Shown here: in pieces, positions 52,489 through 62,090 of the stretch
How positions within the stretch are numbered: the first letter of the stretch is position 1
Layout: every line of letters starts with the position of its first letter
The notes under the pieces: generated by a model
The model's input: only the letters and a program-made list of their open reading frames with translations
The model's database searches: none
Told to the model about the DNA's origin: nothing
Position numbers and translations under genes: made by a program
NCBI RefSeq assembly: GCF_019550915.1
Contig: NZ_JAHWCI010000007.1
Coordinates: forward strand, 1-64,000
Length of the DNA stretch: 64,000 bases
From: Mumia sp. zg.B17
Lineage (GTDB): Bacteria; Actinomycetota; Actinomycetes; Propionibacteriales; Nocardioidaceae
Direction of reading: 5' to 3'

Positions 52489-52956
52489 ATGCCGAGCTTC
52501 GAGGTCACGCCGATAGGCACCGTCCGGAACGACCGGACCGACGTCCAGGAGACGGACCACTGGGGTGCCGTACGCAGCACGATCGTCCTCGATGAGCGCT
52601 TCGGCGAGGCGAGCCTCCAGGGCCTCGATGAGTTCTCCCACGTCGATGTGGTCTTCGTCTTCGATCAGTTCCCCGAGGACGACGACTACGGCGAGCCCCG
52701 TCCGTACCGCGGCCGCTCCGACCTACCGCCGGTCGGGATCTTCGCCGGACGCGGCCCGCGCAGGCCGAACCGCATCGGGGTCACGAGCTGTGCGATCGAG
52801 TCCGTGCACGGCCGCGAGCTGACCGTGGTGGGCCTCGACGCGGTCTCGGGCAGCCCTGTCATCGACCTCAAGCCCACGATTGCGGAGTTCCTCCCGGTCG
52901 GCACCACGCAGCCCTCGTGGGTCAGCGCCATGATGGCGGACTACTTCCAGACGTAG
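52489..52956 (+). CDS. trmO: TrmO-family tRNA t6A37 N6-methyltransferase
   Basis: A 155-aa UPF0066/TrmO-fold protein, a SAM-dependent methyltransferase that in E. coli methylates t6A37 of tRNA-Thr. The signature VGIFAGRGPRRPNRIGVTSC (about 82-101) with IGVT is present; the core ends with the LDLKP-like VIDLKPTI. Length is the short archaeal/actinobacterial form. ATG 52489-52491 is 6 nt after TAGCCT (52477-52482), so leaderless. Housekeeping gene caught between catabolic genes. Confidence 0.88.
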   Translation: MPSFEVTPIGTVRNDRTDVQETDHWGAVRSTIVLDERFGEASLQGLDEFSHVDVVFVFDQFPEDDDYGEPRPYRGRSDLPPVGIFAGRGPRRPNRIGVTSCAIESVHGRELTVVGLDAVSGSPVIDLKPTIAEFLPVGTTQPSWVSAMMADYFQT

Positions 52957-52972
52957 CCCTCGTGCGCCGCGT

Positions 52973-54664
52973 TCACTCCCGCATCTGCAGGATCTGCAGC
53001 GCCACCGCGACGTCGAGGCGCACCTCGGGGTCGGTGCTGAACGGACCGAGGATGCTCTCGAGCTTGGTGACCCGATAGCGCATCGTGTTGTAGTGGAAGT
53101 GCTGCGTGCGTGCGGCCTCGGCCACGTTGAGGTTGACGTCGAGCAGCACCTGCAGCGTGGCTCGGAGGTCAGCGGCCGCCGCGGTGGCCTGCGCGAGCGG
53201 CCCGAGCACCTCCACGACGAAGGCGTCGAGCTCGCCCTGGTCCTCGACCTGGGACAGGAGGCGACGGACCCCGAGCCGGTCGAAGTACGTCGTCGAGCCG
53301 TCACCCTTCATCCGACGGCCGACGTCGACCGCCTTGCGGGCGCGGGCGTACGCGTCCGGGAACGCCTCCACCTCGGTCACCACGCGACTGATGCCCGCGG
53401 AGAACGAGCGTCGCCCGCCGCCCGAGTCGCCGCGCACTGCCGCCAGCGCCTCCTCGACGACCTCGCCCACGTCCGACCCGTCCTCGGCCACCGGCAGGAG
53501 CGCGACGACCTGCGATGAGAAGTCCGCGACGGCGATGCTCCGACCTCGTCGCTCGACCACCTGACGCCAGGCCGCGGCGAATCGGTCCTGGAACCCGCGG
53601 CGCGAGCGACCTGACACCGGCGCGTCCCCGGGTCCGGGCGGGTCGAGCTGGGCGACCACGACCACCAGCGGGCGGTCGAGCTCCCAGCCGAGTCCGCGGG
53701 CGTGCTCGAGGACGTACTGCGGGCTCTCGGCCCGGTCGGTGAGCACGTCACGCAGGAAGTCGCCGCGATACTTCCCCTCCACCGCGACGACCGCCTGCAT
53801 CCGCGTGATGAGGAGCGCGGCGACGGTCGCGGCCCTCTCGAGGGCGTAGACGTCGGACGCCCGCAGCGACCGTCGTTCGCTCAGCACGACCAGCCGAGCG
53901 AGCTCGGTCCCGGAAGCGGCGACGTGCAGGGATCGGATCTCGCCGACCCCGAAGGGTCGGGGGGTGCGCATGCGCTCGACCCGGACGCGGCCGGACACGT
54001 CGAGGAACTCGCTGACCTCGAGGCTGGCGCGCACGTCGTCGCTCAACGCACCGGCCCACTCGCGTCCGTCGGTCGAGGTGACGAGGACACCGACGTCGAG
54101 CACCTGGGACACCTCCGCGGCGATCTGGTCGAGATCACCACCCTCGAGGACGATCTGGGTGAGGGCCGAGTGGAGGGCGTCGATCTGCGCGAGGACGTGC
54201 GACTGGAACGCGTTCAGTGCGGCGTAGGCGTCCCTCAGCACGTCGTCGAAGGCCACCTCGTCAGGGATCTGGACGATCGGGAATCCGAGGTCGTCGGCGA
54301 GCGCGAGCACCGACTCGGGCACCTGGTCGACGTAGCGGCCGAGCTTGATCGCGAATCCCGCGAGCCCGGCGTCGTGGAGTCCTCGCACCAGTGCCAGCAT
54401 CCGGTTCACGTCGAGCCGGCGCGAGGTGTCGAGCAGCGGGAAGCCTGTCGTGACGAGCAGCTCGTGCGGCTTGACCCACCCGAGGACGTCGGGGACCTCC
54501 ATCACGTTGAGGCCCGTGACGGTGCGCTCGGACCCGGCGGACCCGGCGAGCGTCTTCGCCCCGGTGAGCGCGTCGATCGCGATCACCGCGGACAGCGGGA
54601 GCCCGTACGTCGTGCCTGGCAGGTTGTGGCTTGGATCTGGCCGATCATTGGCAAGTCTCGCCAT
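52973..54664 (-). CDS. PucR family transcriptional regulator
   Basis: A 563-aa PucR/CdaR-type regulator: N-terminal PucR domain (about 24-150, VTGLNVMEVPDVLGWVKPHELLV), a central GGDEF-like CdaR region (about 310-430) and a C-terminal HTH_30 (about 505-560, LNVAEAARTQHFHYNTMRYRVTKLE). PucR proteins control purine/nitrogen catabolism. Leaderless: TACGGT (54671-54676) is 6 nt from the ATG 54662-54664. It is divergent from the allH-like gene with only 35 bp between starts, so it very likely controls that operon and perhaps the permease/hydroxylase operon. Confidence 0.93.
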   Translation of the reverse strand: MARLANDRPDPSHNLPGTTYGLPLSAVIAIDALTGAKTLAGSAGSERTVTGLNVMEVPDVLGWVKPHELLVTTGFPLLDTSRRLDVNRMLALVRGLHDAGLAGFAIKLGRYVDQVPESVLALADDLGFPIVQIPDEVAFDDVLRDAYAALNAFQSHVLAQIDALHSALTQIVLEGGDLDQIAAEVSQVLDVGVLVTSTDGREWAGALSDDVRASLEVSEFLDVSGRVRVERMRTPRPFGVGEIRSLHVAASGTELARLVVLSERRSLRASDVYALERAATVAALLITRMQAVVAVEGKYRGDFLRDVLTDRAESPQYVLEHARGLGWELDRPLVVVVAQLDPPGPGDAPVSGRSRRGFQDRFAAAWRQVVERRGRSIAVADFSSQVVALLPVAEDGSDVGEVVEEALAAVRGDSGGGRRSFSAGISRVVTEVEAFPDAYARARKAVDVGRRMKGDGSTTYFDRLGVRRLLSQVEDQGELDAFVVEVLGPLAQATAAAADLRATLQVLLDVNLNVAEAARTQHFHYNTMRYRVTKLESILGPFSTDPEVRLDVAVALQILQMRE

Positions 54665-54699
54665 CGGCTCACCGTAGCGAACGCTCCTACGCTGACGCC
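54665..54699. promoter_or_regulatory. 35-bp divergent intergenic region with two face-to-face leaderless promoters
   Basis: Minus strand: TACGGT (54676-54671), 6 nt, ATG of pucR. Plus strand: TACGCT (54688-54693), 6 nt, ATG of the DUF2877 gene. The -35 region of each promoter would fall on or beyond the start codon of the other gene, so RNA polymerase cannot occupy both at once. A compact switch of this kind fits regulator autocontrol. Confidence 0.7.
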
Positions 54700-55500
54700 A
54701 TGGTCGAGCCGTTCGGATTCCGGTCCCAGGCCGCCGGGCGCCCCGACCGCCACCGGGGCGCGCACCCGTCCGCCGCCACCCCCGAGATCGCTGCCCGGCT
54801 GCACGGGCCGCGGCGGGCAGCCCCGATCGTGCACCGTGGCCCGCACGCCGTCTACGTCGACGACCGCGGGACCCGTCTGGCTGTCCTCGGCCGCGACGCG
54901 GTCGCGGTCCCCTGCGGTGTCCAGACGCCCTGGCCCGACGTCGCCGGGGTCCGGTCGGTCATCCTCGGAGGCGGGCGTTGCAGCGTCGACGACCGCGACC
55001 TCCGTGTCCAGCGGTATCTCGACGCCCGTGTCCGTCCGCTGAGCATCCGGTGGCAGGAGCACGCTCTCCCCACCGCCTCGCTCGCGACAGAGGTCGACGC
55101 CCTGCTCCGCGCCGCCGTCCCGTACGCCGCGCTCCAGGAGGACGATCCCGCCGCCGTCGACGCGCTCCTGGGTCGTGGACCGGGCCTGACGCCGCTCGGC
55201 GACGACGTCCTCGCAGGGTGGCTCGTCACCCGCCACGCCGCTGGATACCGGGGCGGCCGCGTGGCCCAGGCGGTCCTCGCGGTGGCCTCCGTACGCACGA
55301 CCACCGTGTCGTCCACGTTGTTGCTGCACGCCGCTCGGGGAGAAGGCGTTCCCCAGCTGTGTGCACTCGTGGAGAGCCTGGGCCGGCCCGGGGACGCCGA
55401 CCGGCTGGCCGACCTACGCCTCGTCGGCCACACCTCCGGCGCCGGGCTCGCGCTCGGCGCAGCCCTCGCCCTGCCGTCCCCTTCGGCCGCCGCCGCCTGA
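54700..55500 (+). CDS. DUF2877 protein, AllH-like subunit of oxamate-type carbamoyltransferase
   Basis: A 266-aa DUF2877 (YlbF-type) protein. The conserved GRGPGLTPLGDDVLAGWL motif (about 163-180) and the SSTLLLHAARGE stretch (about 208-219) are family marks. The E. coli homologue (AllH, formerly YlbF) was assigned with FdrA and YlbE to the oxamate carbamoyltransferase that phosphorolyses oxalurate. First gene of the three-gene operon; leaderless (TACGCT, 6 nt, ATG 54700-54702). Confidence 0.88.
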   Translation: MVEPFGFRSQAAGRPDRHRGAHPSAATPEIAARLHGPRRAAPIVHRGPHAVYVDDRGTRLAVLGRDAVAVPCGVQTPWPDVAGVRSVILGGGRCSVDDRDLRVQRYLDARVRPLSIRWQEHALPTASLATEVDALLRAAVPYAALQEDDPAAVDALLGRGPGLTPLGDDVLAGWLVTRHAAGYRGGRVAQAVLAVASVRTTTVSSTLLLHAARGEGVPQLCALVESLGRPGDADRLADLRLVGHTSGAGLALGAALALPSPSAAAA

Positions 55501-55519
55501 CCCCATCCCGAGGAGAGCG

Positions 55520-57046
55520 ATGACCGACCACGTACGCATCCGATCGGGCGCCTACGCCGACTCGGTGACCCTGCTCCAGGTGAGCAAGCGGGTGGCCGCC
55601 TTCGCCGGGGTGGTCGACGCGCAGGTGGCGATGGCCACGGGCCTCAACCTCGAGACGCTGGCCGCGATGGGGTTCGACGTGCCCCCGGAGGCGACCCCGA
55701 ACGACATGGTCGTCGCCGTGCGGCTCGACGGGGCCGTGCTCGACGACGTGCTCGACGAGGTGGATGCCGCGCTCGACGAGGTGAGCCGCCCGGCCGTGGA
55801 CGGTGATGCCACCGTCGCACCGCCACGTACGACGGCGAGTGCGCTTCGCGGGGCACCCGCCGATGCGGTCGTGCTCGTCTCGGTGCCAGGTGCCTCAGCC
55901 TTCGTCGAGGCGATGGACGCGGTCGAGACCGGGCACGACGTGATGGTCTTCAGCGACAACGTCCCGGTCGCGCAGGAGGTCACCCTCAAGAGCGCGGCCG
56001 CCGGGCGCGACGTGCTGGTGATGGGCCCTGACTGCGGCACCGCCGTCGTCGGCGGGGTGGGGCTCGGCTTCGCCAACGTCGTCCGTCCCGGGCCGGTCGG
56101 CATCGTCGCCGCGTCCGGCACGGGGACGCAGCAGGTCCTGGCCCTCCTCGACCAGGCCGGCGTCGGCGTGAGCGCCGCGCTCGGTGTCGGTGGACGTGAC
56201 CTCTCGGCGGCGGTCGGCGGACTCTCCACCCGTACGGCGCTGGCCCGGTTGGACGACGACCCGGCGACCTCGCACGTGCTGGTGGTCTCCAAACCGCCCG
56301 CGCCGCAGGTCGCGGCGTCGATCGAGGCGTACGCGGAGTCCCTGACGGTCCCGGTCGAGCTCGCCCTGCTGGCGCCGGGCACCGACCTGACCCTGCGCAC
56401 CGAGGCGCTGCTCGACTCGCTCGGTGTGCGCCCCGAGCCGTGGCGTCGTTGGGGCCAGCCCGAGGAGGCCGGACCTGGCCGTCTGTGCGGGCTGTTCGTC
56501 GGCGGGACCCTCTGCGACGAGGCCATGCTGATCGCCTCCGAGCACCTGGACGAGATCCGCAGCAACATCCCGCTGGACGGTGGTCTCGGGCTCGATCCGG
56601 CGGCCGTCCTCGCCGGTGACCTCGGCGACGCGCACGTGATGATCGACTTCGGCGACGACGCGCTGACGGTCGGCCGAGCGCACCCGATGATCGACCCGAC
56701 GCTGCGGCTCGGCGCCCTCCGCCGCGCCGGGACGGATCCCTCGACCGCCGCCGTCCTGCTCGACGTCGTGCTGGGCCACGGCGCGGAGCCCGATCCCGGC
56801 GCGGTGCTGGCTCCGGCCATCGAGGCCGCGCGCCAGGCCGCCGCCGACGGGGGCCGGATCCTGGCCGTCGTGGTGACGCTGGTCGGGACCTCCTCCGACC
56901 CCCAAGGGCTCGAACGCCAGGGCGAGGCGCTCGCCGCGGCAGGGGCGTACGTCTTCTCCTCGAACGCCGAGGCCACCCGCCACGCGGTAGGGCTCGTCGC
57001 ACCTGCGGCCGCCCGTACCGCCACGACCGCAGGAGAGGCACCATGA
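55520..57046 (+). CDS. FdrA-family protein, AllF-like subunit of oxamate-type carbamoyltransferase
   Basis: A 508-aa FdrA-family protein with a succinyl-CoA-synthetase-alpha-like fold: IRSGAYADSVTLLQVSK at the N-terminus, MGPDCGTAVVGGVGLGFAN (about 174-192), GIVAASGTGTQQV (about 195-207) and GGTLCDEAM (about 331). In E. coli FdrA = AllF works with AllG/AllH on oxalurate. Good ribosome-binding site GAGGAGAG before ATG 55520-55522; the stop overlaps the DUF1116 start (ATGA). Confidence 0.9.
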   Translation: MTDHVRIRSGAYADSVTLLQVSKRVAAFAGVVDAQVAMATGLNLETLAAMGFDVPPEATPNDMVVAVRLDGAVLDDVLDEVDAALDEVSRPAVDGDATVAPPRTTASALRGAPADAVVLVSVPGASAFVEAMDAVETGHDVMVFSDNVPVAQEVTLKSAAAGRDVLVMGPDCGTAVVGGVGLGFANVVRPGPVGIVAASGTGTQQVLALLDQAGVGVSAALGVGGRDLSAAVGGLSTRTALARLDDDPATSHVLVVSKPPAPQVAASIEAYAESLTVPVELALLAPGTDLTLRTEALLDSLGVRPEPWRRWGQPEEAGPGRLCGLFVGGTLCDEAMLIASEHLDEIRSNIPLDGGLGLDPAAVLAGDLGDAHVMIDFGDDALTVGRAHPMIDPTLRLGALRRAGTDPSTAAVLLDVVLGHGAEPDPGAVLAPAIEAARQAAADGGRILAVVVTLVGTSSDPQGLERQGEALAAAGAYVFSSNAEATRHAVGLVAPAAARTATTAGEAP

Positions 57047-58440
57047 CCACCCCCACCGTGGTGACTGCCGGGACCGGCCTGCTCACCGACGCCGTCGAGG
57101 ACCAGGCGGTGACCGTCCGACGCGTCGACTGGCAGCCCCCGATGCCCGGGACCGAGCACGACCTCGCGACCGTCGCCGCGGACCCGCTGCGTGCAGCGGC
57201 CAACACCAAGGCGGTCGAGGCCTGTCTCGGTGTGACCGCGCAGCTCGTCGACGTCCAGCCGGCGAGCGAGGTGCTCGGGCTCGCGCCCGGCGACTTCCTG
57301 CACGCGGGGCCCCCGATCACCTGGGAGCGCGCGTCCGGTCCGATGCGGGGTGCGCTGAGGGGAGCGGCGGCCCTCGAAGGTCTCGTCTCCGACCCAGACG
57401 AGGCCGTCGCGTTCTTCGAGTGCGGCACCGGCTACACCCTGAGCCCGGCGCACCACCACGACGCCGTCGGTCCGATGGCCGGGGTGGTCTCGCCGTCGAT
57501 GTGGGTCTTCGTCCTCGAGGACGCCTCGACCGGGGCGCGGACGTACTGCTCCCTCAACGAGGGGCTCGGCAAGGTGCTGCGCTACGGCGCGTACGGTCCC
57601 GAGGTCCTCGACCGGCTCCGCTGGATGTCGGGGGTCCTCGGGCCGGTCCTCCAGAGCGCCGTGCGGTCGACCGGCCCCATCGACGTGACCGCGCTGCTCG
57701 CGCAGATGCTGCAGATGGGCGACGAGGCGCACAACCGCAACCGTGCGGGCACGCTGATGCTGCTCCGCGACCTCGCGCCGGCGATGATCCGGTCGGGGTC
57801 ACGGGCGGGCGACGTCGCCGACGCCGTGTCGTTCATCGGAGGCAACGACCACTTCTTCCTCAACCTCGCGATGCCCGCCTGCAAGCTGGCTCTCGACGCC
57901 GCCCGCGGGATCGACGGCTCGACCATGGTCGTCGCGATGGCCCGCAACGGGACCGACTTCGGCATCCAGGTCTCCGGCACCGGCGACCGGTGGTTCACCG
58001 GTCCCGCGCAGGTCGCCGACGGTCTCTACCTCGGGTCGTACGGTCCCGACGACGCCAACCCCGACATCGGTGACTCCGCGATCACGGAGACCGCCGGCAT
58101 CGGCGGGTTCGCGATGGCGACGGCGCCGGCGATCGTACGACTGGTCGGCGGATCGGTGCCGGACGCGCTCGCCACGACACGTCGCATGAGCGAGATCACA
58201 CTGGCCGCCAACCCGCGCTGGACCATCCCGGTCCTCGAGTTCGCCGGGACCCCTACCGGCATCGACGTGACCCGCGTGTGCCGGACCGGCATCCTCCCCC
58301 AGATCAACACCGGGATGGCCGGGCGTGCGGCGGGTACGGGGCAGGTCGGAGCCGGCCTCGTCACGCCGCCTGCCGAGATCTTCCCGGCGGCCCTCGCCGC
58401 CCTCGCCGAGGGTGCACGAGAGCGTGCCGCGGCCTGCTGA
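57043..58440 (+). CDS. DUF1116 protein, AllG-like subunit of oxamate-type carbamoyltransferase
   Basis: A 465-aa DUF1116 (YlbE-type) protein; conserved segments include ANTKAVEACLGV (about 53-64), MGDEAHNRN (about 225-233), SFIGGNDHFFLN (about 263-274), ARNGTDFGIQVSG and IGDSAITETAGIGG (about 342-355). It is the AllG counterpart in the AllFGH set. Overlaps FdrA by ATGA, so the three subunits are co-translated. The carbamate kinase that would use its carbamoyl phosphate product is at 34.1 kb. Confidence 0.9.
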   Translation: MTTPTVVTAGTGLLTDAVEDQAVTVRRVDWQPPMPGTEHDLATVAADPLRAAANTKAVEACLGVTAQLVDVQPASEVLGLAPGDFLHAGPPITWERASGPMRGALRGAAALEGLVSDPDEAVAFFECGTGYTLSPAHHHDAVGPMAGVVSPSMWVFVLEDASTGARTYCSLNEGLGKVLRYGAYGPEVLDRLRWMSGVLGPVLQSAVRSTGPIDVTALLAQMLQMGDEAHNRNRAGTLMLLRDLAPAMIRSGSRAGDVADAVSFIGGNDHFFLNLAMPACKLALDAARGIDGSTMVVAMARNGTDFGIQVSGTGDRWFTGPAQVADGLYLGSYGPDDANPDIGDSAITETAGIGGFAMATAPAIVRLVGGSVPDALATTRRMSEITLAANPRWTIPVLEFAGTPTGIDVTRVCRTGILPQINTGMAGRAAGTGQVGAGLVTPPAEIFPAALAALAEGARERAAAC

Positions 58441-58511
58441 GCCGACCCCACACCCGGACACACCTGACCGAAACTCTCGACTCTCCCGGGAACGGTTCCT
58501 ACGATTTGGCC

Positions 58512-59489
58512 ATGGGGAGCTTCCGTACACCTCGCCCTGACGCCCTGCTCGTGGGCGCGCCGAAGGCGGGGACGAGCGCGCTGCACGCCGCGCTCGCACT
58601 GCACCCGCAGGTGTTCTCGAGCCGGCCCAAGGAGCCGAAGTACTTCATGTGCGCCGACGCTCCTCCGCCGTCGTACCGCGGCCCCGGTGACGCGCACAGC
58701 CAGCAGGAGTGGGTGTGGCGACGAGAGGACTACGAGGCGTTGTTCGCCGCGGCACCCGGGAACGCCGTACGGCTGGAGAGCACGCCGTTCTACCTCTATC
58801 TGCGCAACGCCCGCCGGCGCATCGCCGAGGAGCTGCCCGACGCCCGTCTGGTCGCCGTCGTGCGGGACCCCGTGGACCGCGCCTACTCGAACTGGATGCA
58901 CCTGTGGTCCGACGGGCTGGAGCCCGTCGGTGACTTCGTCGAGGCGTTCGCGAGGGAGGACGAGCGGGTCGCGGACGGATGGGCTCCGTTCTGGCACTAC
59001 CGCCGGCTCGGCCTCTACGGCAGGCAGCTGGAGGACCTCTACCGCCACGTCGACGCCGACCGCATCCTCGTCCTGCGCTATCGCGACCTCGTCCAGGAGC
59101 CTGCCGCGACGCTCGACCGTGTCTGTGTCTTCCTGGGTCTGGAGCCGGGCCTCGTCACCCACATCCCTCGCGACAACTCACGGCCGTACGCCGCCCCCGG
59201 GGCCGTCCACGACCTGACAGCGCGGGCGATGCGCGCCGGCGCTCGTGCCGGGGCGCTCGTCCCACCGAAGGTCTGGCGCCACGCGAGCAAGCCGCTGGTC
59301 GCCGCGATGCACTGGCGCGGGGACACCACCCGCCCGGCGCTCGCGAAGGACGCGCGGGCCGCGCTGGTCGAGACCTACCTCGACGACATCGAGCTGCTGG
59401 AGAAGGTCACCGGACAGTCCTTCGACGACTGGCGTGGCACCGAGAGCCTGGGATCGTTCGCCGCGCGGGTCGCTCAGACGCCGGGCTGA
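58512..59489 (+). CDS. sulfotransferase family protein
   Basis: A 325-aa PAPS-dependent sulfotransferase. The 5'-phosphosulfate loop [12 protein letters not shown] (about 13-24) and 3'-phosphate site [16 protein letters not shown] (about 117-132) are intact; the catalytic-type His/Lys context and KYFM motif follow the family. Acceptor unknown. ATG 58512-58514 is 6 nt after TACGAT (58500-58505), with a TCGACT -35-like element 17 nt further up, a good leaderless promoter. Its 3' end overlaps the convergent gene by 16 nt. Confidence 0.9.
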   Translation: MGSFRTPRPDALLVGAPKAGTSALHAALALHPQVFSSRPKEPKYFMCADAPPPSYRGPGDAHSQQEWVWRREDYEALFAAAPGNAVRLESTPFYLYLRNARRRIAEELPDARLVAVVRDPVDRAYSNWMHLWSDGLEPVGDFVEAFAREDERVADGWAPFWHYRRLGLYGRQLEDLYRHVDADRILVLRYRDLVQEPAATLDRVCVFLGLEPGLVTHIPRDNSRPYAAPGAVHDLTARAMRAGARAGALVPPKVWRHASKPLVAAMHWRGDTTRPALAKDARAALVETYLDDIELLEKVTGQSFDDWRGTESLGSFAARVAQTPG

Positions 59490-60382
59490 GCGATCGACGT
59501 CATGAGGTCGTGCGCGCCGTCGGGCCGGGCGGCCTCGAAGTAGAAGCGGGTGCGTCCGTCGGGCAGGCGCACGGCGCTGGCGTAGCGCAGCGCACCGTCG
59601 GACTCCGGCGAGGCCGCCACCGGCGCGTCACCGACAGGCTCGAGCACGCCGGGGACAGCCCGCTCCTGAGCCAGCCCGGTCCGCTCGAACCAGTTGGACG
59701 CGGCGTCGGCGCGCCCGTCGTACAGCACGGTGAGGGGGGCGCGATCGAGAACGGCGGTGACGCGCGCACCTCGCTCGTCCCACCCGCCCGGAGTGGGTGT
59801 GAGCACGGCCCCGCGGTCGACCCACGACAGTCCGTCGTCGCTCGTCGCGTAGCGGGTCGTCATGCGGTCCTCGGCCCCAGGGACGTCGAGCGGGTGGCAG
59901 CACACCCACATGTGCCATCCGTCCTCGTCGAGGAGCACGACAGGGTCCTTGACGCCCACCCTCTCGTCACCGGGGAGGACGACCGTACGGTGTCCGGCCT
60001 CCAGTCCCTCGGGCGTCGCCGCGTCCACCGCCTCGATCCACCAGTGCTTGGAGCCCGGGGTCGCGCAGCTCAGGTAGATCCGCCATCCGGCCTCTCCCCG
60101 GTGCACCAGCGCCGGCCGCTCGAACGACTCGGCGGCGAAGTCGTCGCGGTAGATCTCGGCCACCGGCTCGAACCGCACGCCGTCGTCCGAGCGGGCGACC
60201 ACCACGCTGACGCCGCGGCCGGCGTGGATCGGGCGGCGGACGCGGTAGGCCAGCCAGAACGCGCCGTCGGCGTAGATCGCGGCCGGCGCACCGGCCCAGT
60301 TGCCGGGGCCTGGTGCGGGGGCCTCGACGACGACCTCGGCGCCGTCGAAGCGAGGAAGGGTCCGTTCGACGATGGTAGTCAC
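59474..60382 (-). CDS. five-bladed beta-propeller glycosidase-like protein
   Basis: A 302-aa protein with repeated beta-propeller blade motifs ([60 protein letters not shown]) resembling GH43/GH32/GH130-type folds. The KDPVV/FERPAL pattern matches ligand-binding Asp/Glu positions, but the exact activity cannot be named. No signal peptide. GTG 60380-60382 with TAGACT (60390-60395) 7 nt upstream. Confidence 0.7.
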   Translation of the reverse strand: MTTIVERTLPRFDGAEVVVEAPAPGPGNWAGAPAAIYADGAFWLAYRVRRPIHAGRGVSVVVARSDDGVRFEPVAEIYRDDFAAESFERPALVHRGEAGWRIYLSCATPGSKHWWIEAVDAATPEGLEAGHRTVVLPGDERVGVKDPVVLLDEDGWHMWVCCHPLDVPGAEDRMTTRYATSDDGLSWVDRGAVLTPTPGGWDERGARVTAVLDRAPLTVLYDGRADAASNWFERTGLAQERAVPGVLEPVGDAPVAASPESDGALRYASAVRLPDGRTRFYFEAARPDGAHDLMTSIAQPGV

Positions 60383-60481
60383 GATTTTAAGTCTACCGAT
60401 CCACTGCAGTTGGGTCGCGGGTTTCGCTCGCCGAGGTGTGCCGCTCGGCGGCTCGCCTGCGACGGCGGGCGACGGATTCTC

Positions 60482-61324
60482 TCACCGGTTCAACGTGATG
60501 CGATCCTCGAGAAGGCGGACGGCCTGGTCGGGCACGGTCGTGTTGACGCCCAGGTCGTAGCCGACCTTGCCCGTCCCGTGGTAGTCGCTCGAGCCCGTCA
60601 CCACGAGGTCGAGCTCTCGTGCGATCTCGCGCAGGCGAGTCCGGGTGCCGGCGTCGTGGTCGTTGTGGTCGACCTCGAGCCCGACCAGTCCCAGCTCGGC
60701 CAGGTCGGCGATGACCTCCTCGGTCAGCACCGACCGGCTCTGCCGCGTCCACGGGTGCGCGATCACGGGCCTGCCTCCTGCGTCGATCAGCAGCCGGATC
60801 ATCTCCTCGAGGTGCGCCGCGTACCGGTCGACGTACGCCGGTCGGCCCGGCATCAGGTAGCGCTCGAACGCCTCGTCACGGTTGCCGACGACACCCATCG
60901 CGATGAGAGCGTCGGCCACGTGCGGTCGGCCCGTCGCTGCGGCGTCACCCGAGACCGCGAGGACGTCGGCCTCGGTGATCGGGATGTCGAGGTCCTGCAG
61001 CTTGGCGATCGTCTTCGGAAGGCGGTCCTGCCGTCCGCGCAGCACCCGCTCAAGCTCGGCGAGGAGGCTGGGGTCGGTGGGGTCGGGCTCGTACCCGAGG
61101 AGGTGCACCCCCTTGTAGCGATAACGGCACGAGATCTCGAGCCCTTTGACGAGGGTGATGCCCACCCGGTCGGCTGCGGTCTGCGCCTCCCCCCAGCCCG
61201 TCATCGCGTCGTGGTCGGTCAACGCCACCACGTCGAGGCCCGCCCGCGCCGCGTTCTCCACGAGCTCGGTCGGGCTGTCGGTGCCGTCGGACCGACGAGA
61301 GTGGGTGTGGAGGTCGATGAGCAC
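60482..61324 (-). CDS. PHP-domain phosphoesterase
   Basis: A 280-aa PHP-domain protein. Metal-binding motifs DLHTHSRRSDGT (4-15), ALTDHDAM (about 34-41), EIS (about 63), GRPVIAHPW (about 184-192) and GSSDYHG (about 245-251) are complete. Similar proteins are 5'-3' RNA/DNA exonucleases or 3',5'-nucleotide bisphosphate phosphatases (RNase AM/TrpH type), recycling pAp. The latter would suit a neighbouring PAPS-dependent sulfotransferase. Leaderless: TAACCT (61331-61336), 6 nt, GTG 61322-61324. Confidence 0.9.
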   Translation of the reverse strand: MLIDLHTHSRRSDGTDSPTELVENAARAGLDVVALTDHDAMTGWGEAQTAADRVGITLVKGLEISCRYRYKGVHLLGYEPDPTDPSLLAELERVLRGRQDRLPKTIAKLQDLDIPITEADVLAVSGDAAATGRPHVADALIAMGVVGNRDEAFERYLMPGRPAYVDRYAAHLEEMIRLLIDAGGRPVIAHPWTRQSRSVLTEEVIADLAELGLVGLEVDHNDHDAGTRTRLREIARELDLVVTGSSDYHGTGKVGYDLGVNTTVPDQAVRLLEDRITLNR

Positions 61325-61387
61325 GCGGTCAGGTTACCGGCGACCGTGCACCCCGGCGGAACGCAACGGTGTCGATACGGTCGGAAG

Positions 61388-62050
61388 GTGGATCTCTTCG
61401 CCTGGCTCGTCGAGCAGACCCCTTCGCGCGACCGCCCGGCGCTCCTGGCTGTCGACGGCATGGACGGCAGCGGCAAGACGACGTTCGCGACGGCGCTCGC
61501 CGCCTCCGTCACCAAGGAAGGCCGCGCGGCCGTCGTCGTCCACGAGGACGACTTCTTGAATCCGCGCCGGGTCCGGCACCACCGAGGTCGCCACTCCCCG
61601 GCAGGGTTCCTGCACGACTCCTACGACCTGGCCGCGCTGAGGGAGAAGGTGCTCGACCCACTCCTTCCGGGCGGCACGCGGCGCATCGTCACCCGTCACT
61701 TCGACCACCGCTCGGACACCGCCGTCGTTGCCGACCCGCTCGAGGTCCCGACCGACGCCGTCGTGATCGTCGAAGGCCTGTTCCTCCACCGCGACGAGCT
61801 CGTCCGACGCTGGGACCTCTCGGTGTTCCTCGACGTCCCGGTCGACGAATCGGTACGCCGGATGGCGGAGCGCGACGGCACGCCCGACGATCCCGCGCAC
61901 CCGCTGCTCCGACGTTACGTCGGGGGCCAACGCCTCTATCTCTCGATGTACGCCCCTCACGAACGAGCGACGCACGTCATCGACAACGCGGGCCCGGTCT
62001 CCGAATGCACGACGGTGGCGGGTCCGTGGTCACCGACCCTCGTTCGGTGA
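61388..62050 (+). CDS. P-loop nucleoside/uridine kinase-like protein
   Basis: A 220-aa P-loop kinase of the uridine kinase/CoaA-like group: Walker A GMDGSGKTTFA (about 24-34), HEDDFLNPR lid/substrate segment (about 54-62), and VIVEGLFLH (about 131-139). Substrate unproven; uridine or another small metabolite is possible. GTG 61388-61390 is 6 nt after TACGGT (61376-61381), leaderless; divergent from the PHP gene with 63 bp between. Confidence 0.82.
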   Translation: MDLFAWLVEQTPSRDRPALLAVDGMDGSGKTTFATALAASVTKEGRAAVVVHEDDFLNPRRVRHHRGRHSPAGFLHDSYDLAALREKVLDPLLPGGTRRIVTRHFDHRSDTAVVADPLEVPTDAVVIVEGLFLHRDELVRRWDLSVFLDVPVDESVRRMAERDGTPDDPAHPLLRRYVGGQRLYLSMYAPHERATHVIDNAGPVSECTTVAGPWSPTLVR

Positions 62051-62090
62051 GCACGCACCCACCACCGTGGCGTGCGGGTCAGCGGCCAGG

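Noticed and set aside
58979-62050. A 1023-codon plus-strand frame running from the sulfotransferase into the P-loop kinase
   Set aside because: Only its last 220 codons (from GTG 61388) look like protein; the rest is a shadow of the sulfotransferase, propeller and PHP genes.
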